DNA of 64,000 nt from Microbacterium sp. MPKO10 (GTDB taxonomy: Bacteria; Actinomycetota; Actinomycetes; Actinomycetales; Microbacteriaceae): positions 372,001 to 436,000 of the forward strand of contig NZ_JAPCHX010000005.1 in the NCBI RefSeq assembly GCF_026107415.2, written 5' to 3'. The notes beneath the pieces are model-generated. The model saw only the letters and a program-made list of their open reading frames with translations. It did no database searches and was not told where the DNA came from. Position 1 is the first letter of the stretch. Every line of letters begins with the position of its first letter. Below, one piece after another: positions 18,200-26,801 of the stretch. The position numbers and the translations under genes are program-made.

Positions 18200-19723
18200 T
18201 TGACTGACCGCACCTCTGTCCCCGCGCCAGAGTCCGGAGCCACAACCCTGCCTGCTCACATGAAGGTGATCTGGCTGCTTCTCGGCGCTGCATTCGTCGT
18301 GATCCTCAATGAGACGATCATGAGCGTCGCTCTCACCGATCTGATGCACGACCTCAACATTTCGGCACGCCTCGCTCAGTGGCTGACGACGGCGTTCATG
18401 CTCACCATGGCCGTGGTGATCCCCATCACTGGGTTCCTGCTGCAGCGGTTCACGACACGGCAGGTCTTCATCGCCGCGATGTCGCTCTTCACCCTCGGCA
18501 CGGCACTGGCCGCGGTCGCACCAGGATTCTGGATGCTGCTGGGCGCACGCGTCGTGCAGGCCTCGGGCACCGCGATCATGATGCCGCTGCTCATGACGAC
18601 GATCATGACACTCGTTCCTCCGGCATCACGGGGAAAGACGATGGGCAATGTGTCGATCGTCATGTCCGTCGCCCCTGCGATCGGCCCCACCGTCTCGGGA
18701 ATCATCCTCGATTCACTTGGCTGGCGCTGGATGTTCATCATCGTCCTGCCGATCGCCCTCACCATGCTCGTTGTCGGAACGAAGTTCATCACCAACGTGA
18801 ATGAACCGCGCAAGCTTCCGATCAGCGTGCCGTCCATCATCGTCTCGGCCATCGGATTTGGTTCGCTCGTCTACGGCCTGAGTAACATCGGCAGCGGAGA
18901 CGGCGAAAACCCGCAAGGTACTCCCACCTCTGTGTGGGTCACCATCGCCGTCGCTGTGGTCGCTCTGGTCATCTTCGTCTTCATGCAGAAGCGCCTCGAG
19001 AAGAAGGACGATGCACTGCTCGACACCCGCACGTTCTCATCGAAGAACTTCTCAACCTCTGTCGTCATGATGGTCGTGGCCATGATGGGTCTCTTCGGAA
19101 CCATCATCCTCCTGCCCATCTACCTACAGCAGGCCCTGCACCTTGAGCCACTGTTCATCGGACTGCTCGTTCTGCCTGGCGGACTACTCATGGGCGTCAT
19201 GGGTCCGTTCGTCGGCCGCATGTACGACCGGGTCGGGACGAAGCCGCTGCTTGTTCCCGGAACGATCATCGTGGCAGCCGTGCTGTGGACGCTCGCAATG
19301 ACGGTATCCGCGTCGACATCACCGTTCTTCATTCTGGGGGCACACCTCGTGCTGAGCCTCGGCCTGTCGTTCCTCTTCACGCCGCTGTTCACCTCGAGCA
19401 TGGGGTCGGTCCGTCCGCACTTGTACTCGCACGCAAGCGCAATCGTTGGCACCGTCCAGCAGGTGGCAGGTGCTGCAGGAACTGCGCTTTTCGTGACGGT
19501 GATGGCCACCGTGTCCACCGGGCTCATGGCCGATGGTGTTGCCGACGATGCGAGTGTGGCGAGCGGTGTTCGTGCCGCCTTCCTCGCCGGTGCGATCATC
19601 TTCTCGTTCGCGATCATCGGCGCCTTCCTCGTGAAGAAGCCGCAGGACGACGGCACCGAGGGCCCGGAGAGCGTCGAGCCCTCGGAAACGTCACCGACGG
19701 AGACGATCGGCGTCGTCGAGTAA
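18200..19723 (+). CDS. MFS transporter, DHA2 (EmrB/QacA) family, 14 helices
   Basis: 507 residues, TTG start at 18200 (GGAAC upstream). The polar N-terminus is followed by about 14 hydrophobic segments. Loop motif QRFTTRQVFIAAMS after helix 2 and the helix 5 motif (AIGPTVSGIILDSLGWRWMF) are the signatures of DHA2 drug:proton antiporters such as LmrB/EmrB. It is expected to export amphipathic drugs or metabolites using the proton gradient. The C-terminus is an acidic Glu/Ser/Thr-rich tail. No regulator lies immediately next to it; the TetR gene is two genes away. Confidence 0.9.
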   Translation: MTDRTSVPAPESGATTLPAHMKVIWLLLGAAFVVILNETIMSVALTDLMHDLNISARLAQWLTTAFMLTMAVVIPITGFLLQRFTTRQVFIAAMSLFTLGTALAAVAPGFWMLLGARVVQASGTAIMMPLLMTTIMTLVPPASRGKTMGNVSIVMSVAPAIGPTVSGIILDSLGWRWMFIIVLPIALTMLVVGTKFITNVNEPRKLPISVPSIIVSAIGFGSLVYGLSNIGSGDGENPQGTPTSVWVTIAVAVVALVIFVFMQKRLEKKDDALLDTRTFSSKNFSTSVVMMVVAMMGLFGTIILLPIYLQQALHLEPLFIGLLVLPGGLLMGVMGPFVGRMYDRVGTKPLLVPGTIIVAAVLWTLAMTVSASTSPFFILGAHLVLSLGLSFLFTPLFTSSMGSVRPHLYSHASAIVGTVQQVAGAAGTALFVTVMATVSTGLMADGVADDASVASGVRAAFLAGAIIFSFAIIGAFLVKKPQDDGTEGPESVEPSETSPTETIGVVE

Positions 19724-19755
19724 GCGATGCACGACCGCGTCTGAGAGGACGCGAG

Positions 19756-19812
19756 GGAGGCTCGCCCTGGCTCAGGACTCGATGGGAGTCTGCTGATACA
19801 GGGCGAGCCTCC
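19756..19812. terminator. bidirectional terminator with 14-bp perfect stem spanning a stop codon
   Basis: GGAGGCTCGCCCTG (19756-19769) is exactly complementary to CAGGGCGAGCCTCC (19799-19812), with 29 bases between. The right arm is inside the 3' coding end of the leftward gene and the left arm is after its stop. It lies between two convergent genes and should stop transcription from both sides. Confidence 0.7.
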
Positions 19813-20149
19813 ACTCTCCGTTGAGATGGACATACGTGCTCGACATGAGTGCGCGAAACTCCACATCGGGCCCGCGCGACGCACAACCGACGTACACTAG
19901 CGCCCAGGTTCCCTCCGACAGCGAGATGAGCCGCTCGCCACTGATGCTGTAGCTCTCCCATCGCGGGGCATCTCTCAGCGACGCAATCACGCCGTCGCGG
20001 TCGAGGGCGAATCCACCGGCGAGAACCATTTCGCCGTCAGCCGTCATGATCGCGCCGTAAAACGCGTCGCCCGTGCCCTCGCACAGGGAACGCCATCCGC
20101 GATGCTCTGCCGCCAGCAGTTCTTCTCTGATGCTTCCGCTCTCAGCCAT
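19772..20149 (-). CDS. SnoaL-like / DUF4440-type small protein
   Basis: 125 residues from the ATG at 20149. The sequence starts ESGSIREELLAAEHRGWRSLCEGTGDAFYGAIMTADGEMV and ends in RLALYQQTP, the typical pattern of the NTF2-like SnoaL/DUF4440 fold: N-terminal helix with E-x-x-x-x-W, then a curved sheet ending in WRLALYQQT. Such proteins are small cytoplasmic enzymes or ligand binders of mixed function (isomerase, hydrolase, or calcium/calmodulin kinase association domain). Specific function cannot be read. The gene ends in a strong hairpin shared with the exporter gene. Confidence 0.72.
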   Translation of the reverse strand: MAESGSIREELLAAEHRGWRSLCEGTGDAFYGAIMTADGEMVLAGGFALDRDGVIASLRDAPRWESYSISGERLISLSEGTWALVYVGCASRGPDVEFRALMSSTYVHLNGEWRLALYQQTPIES

Positions 20150-20196
20150 GCCGTCACGGTAACAACTGGACGGCTCCACTGTCGACAGCGCGACGA

Positions 20197-20583
20197 TCAG
20201 CTCAGCATGCGGTGCTCCCGCGCACGTATGGTGCTGCGCGAGCGCTCCAGCACTGTCCCGACATCCCACTGATGTGCGATCGACAGCGAGAGGCGTGCAA
20301 TGTCGCGCGCGCAGTCCGGGCAGCACCAATGTTTCAGCCCCTGCATCACGGCGGCCCGATAGCCGTCACCGTCAACAGCGATGCCGTCGACGACCTTGGC
20401 CGTCGTCGTCAGCTGTCCAGACGAGACTCCCACGAAACTGCGTGAGCACGCGCAGCTCCAGTCGTCGGTCGCCGTCGCGTCTTGACAGGGACCGACATCA
20501 ACGACGAGTTCTCCGGGAACCGTCCGGCTGAAATCCTCGGAATCCAGCCCCTGAAGCTCCGTGGTCGCGATGAGTACTTTCAT
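20197..20583 (-). CDS. DUF7715-like cysteine-rich small protein
   Basis: 128 residues from the ATG at 20583, preceded by GGGAGAAG. The pattern MKVLIATTELQG, GELVVDVGPCQ, the WSCACSRSFVGVSSGQLTTTAKV segment split around Cys residues, and a late CCPDCA recall an actinobacterial family annotated as DUF7715; I recognise this from memory of the pattern only. Four or five cysteines (CAC, CC..C) could bind a metal. Function is unknown. It is divergent from the kinase gene, and the palindromic site at 20692-20714 lies between them. Confidence 0.6.
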   Translation of the reverse strand: MKVLIATTELQGLDSEDFSRTVPGELVVDVGPCQDATATDDWSCACSRSFVGVSSGQLTTTAKVVDGIAVDGDGYRAAVMQGLKHWCCPDCARDIARLSLSIAHQWDVGTVLERSRSTIRAREHRMLS

Positions 20584-20691
20584 GATCTTCTCCCGCCATT
20601 CGGATGGAAGATCCGGCACGTCATCGACCATAGGGTCGACCACCGACATGCCTTCCTGAGCATCCCGTCTCAGACCGTGCACGCTCCTCAA

Positions 20692-20714
20692 TTTTCCAAT
20701 ATCCTATAGGAATA
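20692..20714. promoter_or_regulatory. candidate operator, copy 1 (shared with 26612-26631)
   Basis: TTTTCCA followed by ATATCCTATAGG (20699-20710); the core TCCTATAGGA is a perfect 10-bp palindrome. It lies about 40 bp upstream of the kinase start. The same two blocks, with one extra base between them, occur upstream of the GntP permease gene, so both probably bind the GntR regulator encoded in this locus. Confidence 0.6.
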
Positions 20715-20752
20715 CCTGGATGTGATTGAGCTCGACGACGAGGAGACATGCA

Positions 20753-22510
20753 ATGACTCGGCTCTGGAACGAACCGGCTGATTTCGCCGACGAAATGGTG
20801 GAGGGCTTCGTCCGCGCGAACGGCCGCTGGGTGCGTAAAGTGCACGGAGGGGTCTCGCGATCAACTCAGTCGGCAGAACCGGAGACGGCAGTCGTGATCG
20901 GCGGTGGCTCCGGACATTACCCCGCATTCGCCGGGCTTGTGGGCCCGGGCCTCGCCCATGGGGCAGCTATGGGCAATCTCTTCGCCTCGCCTTCGGCACA
21001 CCAGGTGGAGTCCGTCATCCGCGCAAGCGATCAGGGGAAGGGTGTCCTCCTGAGCTACGGCAATTATGCCGGTGACGTTCTGCATTTCTCGGCCGCTCAG
21101 GAGGCCGTACGCAATGACGGAATCGACTGTCGCACAGTGACTGTCACCGATGACATCTTCAGCGCTCAACCGCACGAGCACGAGAAGCGCCGAGGCATCG
21201 CCGGCGATCTCACCGTCTTCAAAACTGCGGGAGCGGCGGCATCGGCAGGCTACGATCTCGAAGGCGTCGAACGTGTGGCAACGCTCGCGAATACGCGTAC
21301 TCGCTCCATGGGCGTCGCTTTCACCGGCTGCACACTACCCGGTGCTGACGAGCCCCTGTTCACCGTTCCCGAGGGGCGCATGGCGATCGGTCTCGGGATC
21401 CACGGCGAGCCGGGAATCGACGAGACGGACATCCCCACCGCCGCTGGCCTCGCCGGCTTGTTCATCGAGCATCTGCTCGCGGATGCAGAGGTTCCCGACG
21501 GCGTCGCCCGTGACGGGGCGCGCGTCGTCCCGATCCTCAACGGTCTCGGATCGGTGAAGAGCGAAGAGCTCTTCGTCGTCTTCAGCCGCATCGCTGATCT
21601 TCTCGAGGAAGCCGGTCTTACCGTCGTCGACCCGCAGGTCGGTGAGTTCTGCACGAGCTTCGACATGGCGGGCGTGTCGCTCACGCTCTTCTGGCTCGAC
21701 GACGAACTCGAGTCGCTCTGGATTGCCCCAACTGATACTCCGGCGTTCCGCCGAGGGGCGTTCGACGAGTCACGTCTCCACGCCGTCGAAACGACCGCTG
21801 ATGACGACGTCGAAACCGCCATCCCCGACGCGTCTGCGGAATCCCGTCGCGCGGCCGAGCGACTCGCAGTGATCCTCGAGAGCGTGCGCGAGGTCATCGA
21901 TGACAACGCCGAGGAACTCGGACACATCGACGCGGTGGCCGGCGATGGCGACCACGGCATCGGCATGAAGCGAGGAGCACGTGCGGCCGCGGAAGAAGCG
22001 GCAACTGTGGCTGAGAGGGGCGGCGGAGCTCAGACGCTTCTGGAGCGCGCGGCTGACGCGTGGTCCGACCGAGCTGGCGGCACGTCCGGCGCGCTCTGGG
22101 GCGTGATTCTCCGAACGGTCGGCACCGCATTCGGCGACAGTGCCGCTCCGGATGCAGCGACAGTGAGCGACGGCGTCACTGCCGCCACGGATGCAGTCAT
22201 GGCGTACGGGAAGGCGAAGGTTGGCGACAAGACGATGGTCGACGCCCTCGTGCCGTTCGCCGACACCCTCGCCGGGCTCGTCGGCGAGGGGGCATCGCTC
22301 GCCGACGCCTGGGCTGACGCGAGCACCGTCGCGAAGAGCGCGGCCGACAAGACCGCTGACCTCGTGCCCAGCATCGGACGCGCTCGTGCTCACGGAGCGA
22401 AGGCTGTCGGCGTCACCGACCCGGGTGCGGTTTCGCTCGCCCTGATCGTCGACACGATCGGGCACCAGCTTCACGATGACCATTACAGAAACCCTAAAAA
22501 GAAGGAGTGA
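20753..22510 (+). CDS. DhaK-DhaL fusion kinase, probably for dihydroxyacetone or erythrulose
   Basis: 585 residues from the ATG at 20753 (GAGGAG upstream). Residues 1-330 are a DhaK domain with [12 protein letters not shown] and His217 in GIHGEPG, the histidine that forms the hemiaminal with the ketose. Residues about 370-585 are DhaL with [12 protein letters not shown] for Mg-ADP/ATP and helix caps. Fused, ATP-dependent enzymes of this type phosphorylate dihydroxyacetone, D- or L-erythrulose. The following RpiB-like and TIM-like genes match the lerK/derK-derI-lerI grouping known from tetritol breakdown in mycobacteria, which favours erythrulose. The start of the operon carries the shared palindromic site. 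Confidence 0.88.
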   Translation: MTRLWNEPADFADEMVEGFVRANGRWVRKVHGGVSRSTQSAEPETAVVIGGGSGHYPAFAGLVGPGLAHGAAMGNLFASPSAHQVESVIRASDQGKGVLLSYGNYAGDVLHFSAAQEAVRNDGIDCRTVTVTDDIFSAQPHEHEKRRGIAGDLTVFKTAGAAASAGYDLEGVERVATLANTRTRSMGVAFTGCTLPGADEPLFTVPEGRMAIGLGIHGEPGIDETDIPTAAGLAGLFIEHLLADAEVPDGVARDGARVVPILNGLGSVKSEELFVVFSRIADLLEEAGLTVVDPQVGEFCTSFDMAGVSLTLFWLDDELESLWIAPTDTPAFRRGAFDESRLHAVETTADDDVETAIPDASAESRRAAERLAVILESVREVIDDNAEELGHIDAVAGDGDHGIGMKRGARAAAEEAATVAERGGGAQTLLERAADAWSDRAGGTSGALWGVILRTVGTAFGDSAAPDAATVSDGVTAATDAVMAYGKAKVGDKTMVDALVPFADTLAGLVGEGASLADAWADASTVAKSAADKTADLVPSIGRARAHGAKAVGVTDPGAVSLALIVDTIGHQLHDDHYRNPKKKE

Positions 22511-22512
22511 TC

Positions 22513-22974
22513 ATGGCAAAGGCATGGCGCGTTGTCGTCGGGTCTGACGACGCAGGATTCGATTACAAGGAAGCGATCAAGGCCGACCTCGAAGCGAACG
22601 ATCGCGTTTCGTCAGTCACCGATGTCGGAGTGGACGCCGACGGGCACACGAACTACCCAACAATCGCGACAACGGCTGCAGAGCTGATCGCGCGTGGTGA
22701 CGCCGACCGCGCGATATTGATCTGCGGCACCGGCCTCGGGGTCGCGATTGCCGCGAATAAGGTGAAAGGCATTCGCGCCGTCACCGCGCACGACAGCTAC
22801 TCGGTTGAGCGCAGCGTGCTGTCGAACGACGCACAGGTGCTGTGCATGGGCCAGCGCGTGGTCGGCCGTGAGCTGGCACGTCGCAATGCACGCGAGTGGC
22901 TGACGTACGAGTTCGACACATCGAGTGCGTCGAACGAGAAGGTGCAGGAGATCTGCGCGTACGAAGGCGACTAG
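22513..22974 (+). CDS. RpiB/LacA-family sugar-phosphate isomerase, probable erythrulose-4-phosphate isomerase
   Basis: 153 residues from the ATG at 22513, two bases after the kinase stop; AAGGAG sits 5-6 bp upstream. The RpiB fold is shown by [17 protein letters not shown], the [15 protein letters not shown] active-site loop with the catalytic Cys, and the RNAREWL segment. RpiB proteins isomerise ribose-5-phosphate; the branch found in tetritol clusters (DerI/EryI) converts D-erythrulose-4-phosphate to D-erythrose-4-phosphate. The erythrulose role is inferred from neighbours, not from a diagnostic residue. Confidence 0.85.
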   Translation: MAKAWRVVVGSDDAGFDYKEAIKADLEANDRVSSVTDVGVDADGHTNYPTIATTAAELIARGDADRAILICGTGLGVAIAANKVKGIRAVTAHDSYSVERSVLSNDAQVLCMGQRVVGRELARRNAREWLTYEFDTSSASNEKVQEICAYEGD

Positions 22975-22978
22975 GGCG

Positions 22979-23770
22979 ATGTCCGCTTCTCCGTACCTGA
23001 TCGGTGTCAGCCTCAAGATGTACTTCAGTCACGCTCGCACCATCGAGTGGTGCCACGCCGTCGCCGACATCGCCCGGAATCATCCAGCGGTGTCAGACGG
23101 AGAAGCTGAGCTTTTCGTCATTCCCTCCTATCTGTCGATCCCGGCGGCGCGTGAGATCCTCGATGGGCTGGCTTCGGTCGGCGCACAGGATCTCGCGACG
23201 GAGGACACCGGTGCCTACACCGGTGAAGTCTCGGGCACACAGATCGCCGAGCTCGGCTGCACGCTGGCCGAAGTCGGCCATGCGGAACGACGCCGTCTGT
23301 TCGGTGACACCGATCACGTTGTTCGGTTGAAAACCGACGCTGCGCTGCGCAACGGCCTCTCACCCATGCTCTGCGTTGGAGAGTCGACACCTCAGGACCC
23401 GGCGGATGCTGCAGCCGAATGCATCCGCCAACTCGACGACGCGCTCGCAGTCGCTCGCGAAAGGAGGCGAACGGGACGCATCGTCGTCGCCTACGAACCG
23501 GTGTGGGCAATCGGCGCAGATAAACCAGCATCCTCCGACGTTATTCGAGCAGTGTGCGGCCAGCTGCGCGAGCATGTTCACTCGCTGGCGGACTTCTCGG
23601 AGTCACGTGTCGTCTACGGGGGCAGCGCAGGACCGGGGCTCCTGACGAGCGTCGGCGACACGGTTGACGGCGTGTTTCTCGGGCGACTGGCCCATGACCC
23701 CACGGCTCTCCGCACGATTCTCGATGAGGCGCGTAAGCTGTTAAGCGGCGGCGCGCCCTCGATCATCTGA
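22979..23770 (+). CDS. triose-phosphate-isomerase-like protein, probable erythrulose-phosphate isomerase (LerI type)
   Basis: 263 residues from the ATG at 22979, four bases after the RpiB stop. The TIM scaffold is intact: GVSLKMYFSHA replaces the usual N-K-N start of glycolytic TIM, EVGHAERR contains the electrophilic His, and YEPVWAIG holds catalytic Glu173. This divergent start is characteristic of the paralogues EryH/LerI, which interconvert L-erythrulose-1-phosphate and D-erythrulose-4-phosphate. A second glycolytic TIM would be expected elsewhere in the genome. Its place in the operon supports the tetrulose-phosphate role. Confidence 0.85.
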   Translation: MSASPYLIGVSLKMYFSHARTIEWCHAVADIARNHPAVSDGEAELFVIPSYLSIPAAREILDGLASVGAQDLATEDTGAYTGEVSGTQIAELGCTLAEVGHAERRRLFGDTDHVVRLKTDAALRNGLSPMLCVGESTPQDPADAAAECIRQLDDALAVARERRRTGRIVVAYEPVWAIGADKPASSDVIRAVCGQLREHVHSLADFSESRVVYGGSAGPGLLTSVGDTVDGVFLGRLAHDPTALRTILDEARKLLSGGAPSII

Positions 23771-23787
23771 CCCTGCGGAGACCAGTC

Positions 23788-24522
23788 ATGGCTGAAACCA
23801 TATTTTCCCCAGCCGCGACGACGTCACTGGAGCGGCGTGGGTTGCGCGATCGTGTGTACGACCTAGTTCTCGATATGCTCATGAGCTCGTCGATCGAGGC
23901 AGGAACACGTCTATCGATCGATGCGATCGCCCGCGACCTCAACGTCTCGCCGACGCCAGTTCGCGAGGCTCTCGTCCAACTCGAGCGCACAGGTCTTGTC
24001 ACACGCGAGGCACATAAGGGGTACCGGGTCGCTCCGCCCATCGCCGACGATCAGCTGGAGGCCCTCTTCGACGCTCGGGTGGTGCTCGAGAGCGGAGCCA
24101 CTGCTCTCGCGGCGCGGACGCCTGAAACCCTGATCCCTGTTCTCGAAGACGCCCTCGCGGACCACACCACCGTCATGGAGCGCGTGCAGAACTCACCGGG
24201 GAGCGGCGAGATGCCCGTCGAACTCATTCGCGAGTATTTCGCCGTCGACTGGAACTTTCACCATCTCATCTTCGAAGGAGCGCGCAATCCGTTCCTCTTA
24301 GACATGTCCGAGGCGATTTCAACGCGCGTGCACCGAATGCGCCAGACCGTGAAGACAGGTGTGAGCGATGCCCTCGAGGCGGTCACGGAACACCGTGCAG
24401 TCCTCGATGCGCTCACGGTGAGCCCGGATGCTGCGGCGCAGGCCATGCGCGAGCACATCGATAAGGTGCGCGAAAGATCTCGGCGCGATGCCGCACGCCA
24501 GGCGTCGAACACGGCGCGCTGA
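23788..24522 (+). CDS. GntR-family regulator, FadR/FCD type
   Basis: 244 residues. Residues 18-80 are the winged HTH (IDAIARDLNVSPTPVREALVQLERTGLV), followed by an all-helical FCD ligand domain (about 85-235) with the acidic and His residues that bind metal and carboxylate effectors in many members. It is the last gene of the rightward operon with the kinase and isomerases. FCD regulators bind short palindromes; the two ATATCCTATAGG sites at 20.7 and 26.6 kb are the natural candidates. The inducer is likely an acid sugar of the locus, which is inference. Confidence 0.9.
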   Translation: MAETIFSPAATTSLERRGLRDRVYDLVLDMLMSSSIEAGTRLSIDAIARDLNVSPTPVREALVQLERTGLVTREAHKGYRVAPPIADDQLEALFDARVVLESGATALAARTPETLIPVLEDALADHTTVMERVQNSPGSGEMPVELIREYFAVDWNFHHLIFEGARNPFLLDMSEAISTRVHRMRQTVKTGVSDALEAVTEHRAVLDALTVSPDAAAQAMREHIDKVRERSRRDAARQASNTAR

Positions 24523-24599
24523 CAGCATCCGATCGAACGTCCGTACTCCCGGCAATCGCCCCACGTTCATGCCCCGCGCCCCGTGGCGCACCTCAGAGC

Positions 24600-25562
24600 T
24601 CAGCTGGTCGGGTGAATGGGTGCGGGTCCCAGATCGTCCATGAGCTTCTTGATCGCGACATATGCCTTGTTGCGGTACGCCACGAGCTCTGGTGTGCGTT
24701 CCGCCGGAACGTCCAAGTAACCTGCGCCCGACTTAGTGCCGAATTTGCCTGCGTCGACGAGTTCCTTCAGCGATTCAGGCGTGGCGAAACGTTCGGGCCA
24801 CCGCGTCTGCAGCGAGGCGTAACAGAAGGAGTACACGTCGAGCCCGGCCATGTCGGCGATGGCGAATGGGCCAAACACGGGCAGGCGGAACCCAAATGTC
24901 GTGCGCACGATCGTGTCGATGTCTTCCGGCGTAGCGATTCCCTCTTCAACGATCTGCGTTGCCTCGTGGAAGAGCGCGTACTGCAGTCGATTGAGGACGA
25001 AGCCTGTCGAGTCTTTGACACGTGCCGTCTCTTTCCCCGTGGCCGCGACGAGCTCCTCGGCGGTCTCGATCGCCGTTTCCTTCGTCGTCTCGTGCGGGAT
25101 CAGCTCAACGCCGGGGATGAACGGTGCTGGATTCGAGAAGTGCACGCCGAGGAATCGCTCGGGTTTGGACACTGCTTCGGCAAGCGACCCGATGAGAATC
25201 GTCGAGGTGTTCGAGCCGATGACGGCGTCGGGACGAGCAGCGGCACTGATGCGGCGCAGCGTGTCGTGCTTGATCTCGATCTTCTCGGGGACGGCCTCCT
25301 CGATGAAATCGGCATCGGCGACGGCATCTTCAATGGACGCCGCGGGCTCGACGTTCGCCTCGATGCGCTCGACGGCGTCGGCGGGGAAGAGATCGTCGGC
25401 GACGAACTGTCTCGCCTCATCGATGAGGCGCTCGTAGTTCTTCCGTGCGATCTCTTCAGAGATGTCGGCGATGCGGACGGTCGCGCCCGAAAGCGCCAAG
25501 ACCTGAGCGATGCCGCCGCCCATGTATCCCGAACCGACAACGGCGATGGTTTGTGTGGACAT
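24600..25562 (-). CDS. 3-hydroxyacyl-CoA dehydrogenase family oxidoreductase, probable sugar-acid 3-dehydrogenase
   Basis: 320 residues. The Rossmann motif GSGYMGGGIAQ begins at residue 10; SNTST (117-121), the catalytic His141 in GVHFSNPAP and the Asn of the LNRL segment match the 3-hydroxyacyl-CoA dehydrogenase fold. The C-terminal helical domain is complete. The same family includes L-gulonate 3-dehydrogenase (lambda-crystallin) and L-carnitine dehydrogenase, which oxidise a 3-hydroxy acid without CoA. Here, beside a GntP acid-sugar permease and a tetrulose kinase, oxidation at C3 of an aldonate is more likely than fatty acid metabolism. It forms a leftward operon with the TIM-barrel gene 21 bp upstream. 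Confidence 0.83.
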   Translation of the reverse strand: MSTQTIAVVGSGYMGGGIAQVLALSGATVRIADISEEIARKNYERLIDEARQFVADDLFPADAVERIEANVEPAASIEDAVADADFIEEAVPEKIEIKHDTLRRISAAARPDAVIGSNTSTILIGSLAEAVSKPERFLGVHFSNPAPFIPGVELIPHETTKETAIETAEELVAATGKETARVKDSTGFVLNRLQYALFHEATQIVEEGIATPEDIDTIVRTTFGFRLPVFGPFAIADMAGLDVYSFCYASLQTRWPERFATPESLKELVDAGKFGTKSGAGYLDVPAERTPELVAYRNKAYVAIKKLMDDLGPAPIHPTS

Positions 25563-25583
25563 AATGTGTCTCTCCTTACCGTG

Positions 25584-26519
25584 CTATGCGCGAGGCAGCA
25601 GCGTGCGGACGTACTTCTGGTTTGTGGCGCAGACGCCGAGACTGTCGCCGCCGTACTGTTCCATGAGAATGATTCCGTCGAAGCCGAGCGCAATGGCATC
25701 GCGGAAGACCTGACGGTAATTGATAAGTCCCGCCTCCATCGTCGACGGGACGGACGTTGACCAGCTGAGATCTGAGGCCTCGTCCCGCGTGTAGTTCTTG
25801 ACGTGCATGTAGTTGGCATATGGAAGCGTCTTTGCGAACAGCTCACGCCAGTCTTCAACGGGACGATGCAGTCGTATGAGGTTGGCGACGTCGGGGTTGA
25901 GGCCGACGTTGTCGAGCCCGATCTCTTCGACGAGGCGAACGGCGCTGTCTGCCGTGCCAAGGTAGGTGTCTTCGTAGAGTTCAAGCGACATCCGAAGCCC
26001 GACATCAGCCGCGTGCCGTCCAAGCTCACGCAGGCGAGTGACGGCAGCGTTCCACACCTCGGGGTCGTCTGGATCCGTCGGGCCCTGCGCCGTCCAGAAC
26101 CAGAGCGCCTTTTTCTGCGCGTCGTTGAACGGCTGATGAAGGCCGGTCGAGAACACCTCCATGCCCCACTCAGCTGCGGCATCGATCGTGCGATGTGCGT
26201 ACTCAAGATTGCGCTCTTCGTGGCCAGCCATGATCACGCTCTGCCGCTGCAGGTGAACGGAGGGGATGCCGACCCCGTGAGCCCGGGCGATCGAGAGAAA
26301 CTCGTCACGCCGCGATGACGTCAGGTCTGCCGGACGAACGTGACTGTCCGCAAGCTCTGCAAGGCTGAAACCCACATCCTCAATCTGGGTGAACATGTCG
26401 TCCCAGACCTCGGGCGCGGCATCGTGCATGGCGACACCATTCCTGTCGATGGGTGGGAAACCGTGCAGGCACGTGGCAATCGGCCAGGTGTCTGCAGTGA
26501 ATGGTGCCGTGTCTGACAT
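25584..26519 (-). CDS. sugar phosphate isomerase/epimerase-like TIM barrel (AP endonuclease 2 family)
   Basis: 311 residues with the xylose-isomerase-like TIM barrel. A metal site is visible: Glu180 (SLELYED), Asp210 (NPDVAN), His239 (YMHVKNY) and Glu287 (ILMEQYGGD). Known members are hydroxypyruvate isomerases, ketose epimerases and metal-dependent decarboxylases or dehydratases of acid sugars. Next to a probable 3-dehydrogenase, decarboxylation or isomerisation of the 3-keto acid is the inference I favour, giving a ketose for the DhaK-type kinase. It is divergent from the GntP gene, with the shared operator in between. Confidence 0.8.
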   Translation of the reverse strand: MSDTAPFTADTWPIATCLHGFPPIDRNGVAMHDAAPEVWDDMFTQIEDVGFSLAELADSHVRPADLTSSRRDEFLSIARAHGVGIPSVHLQRQSVIMAGHEERNLEYAHRTIDAAAEWGMEVFSTGLHQPFNDAQKKALWFWTAQGPTDPDDPEVWNAAVTRLRELGRHAADVGLRMSLELYEDTYLGTADSAVRLVEEIGLDNVGLNPDVANLIRLHRPVEDWRELFAKTLPYANYMHVKNYTRDEASDLSWSTSVPSTMEAGLINYRQVFRDAIALGFDGIILMEQYGGDSLGVCATNQKYVRTLLPRA

Positions 26520-26611
26520 AGTGCTCCATTGCGGATCGGGGTGTTCGAGCGTACCGGGTGGACAGAGGGTCGACGGGAACCCTCCTGACTTCCCCTCAAC
26601 ACCCTATCGTC

Positions 26612-26631
26612 TTTTCCACATATCCTATAGG
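26612..26631. promoter_or_regulatory. candidate operator, copy 2 (shared with 20692-20714)
   Basis: TTTTCCA, one extra C, then ATATCCTATAGG (26620-26631) in the region between the divergent TIM-barrel and GntP genes. The core CCTATAGG is palindromic. Its repeat with copy 1, 5.9 kb away, ties the two transcription units to one regulator. Confidence 0.6.
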
Positions 26632-26675
26632 CTCTAGGATGTTTGGTTCCACACCTCGCAACAAAGGAGATGCGA

Positions 26676-26759
26676 ATGCCCCTTGGAAATCACACTCACC
26701 TGTGCGTTCACACGAGACACCGCGTGGGCGCATTCGTTGCTCTGTCCCTGTCCAGCTGA
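26676..26759 (+). CDS. possible 27-residue leader peptide upstream of the GntP gene
   Basis: ATG at 26676 has AAAGGAG 6 bp upstream, one of the best ribosome binding sites in the window. It opens a 27-codon frame with several His and Thr codons early (HTHLCVHTRHR) and a hydrophobic end, stopping 42 bp before the permease start. It could be a leader peptide or a decoy. There is no other evidence. Confidence 0.3.
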   Translation: MPLGNHTHLCVHTRHRVGAFVALSLSS

Positions 26760-26801
26760 ACCGTCACACCGACGGACTCACTCCCCCAAGGAACTCACTC
26801 C

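Noticed and set aside
24600-25562. D-apionate oxidoisomerase (ApnO)
   Set aside because: ApnO, as I remember it, is of a different dehydrogenase family; this protein has the 3-hydroxyacyl-CoA dehydrogenase motifs. The apionate route therefore cannot be named, although a related pathway is possible.
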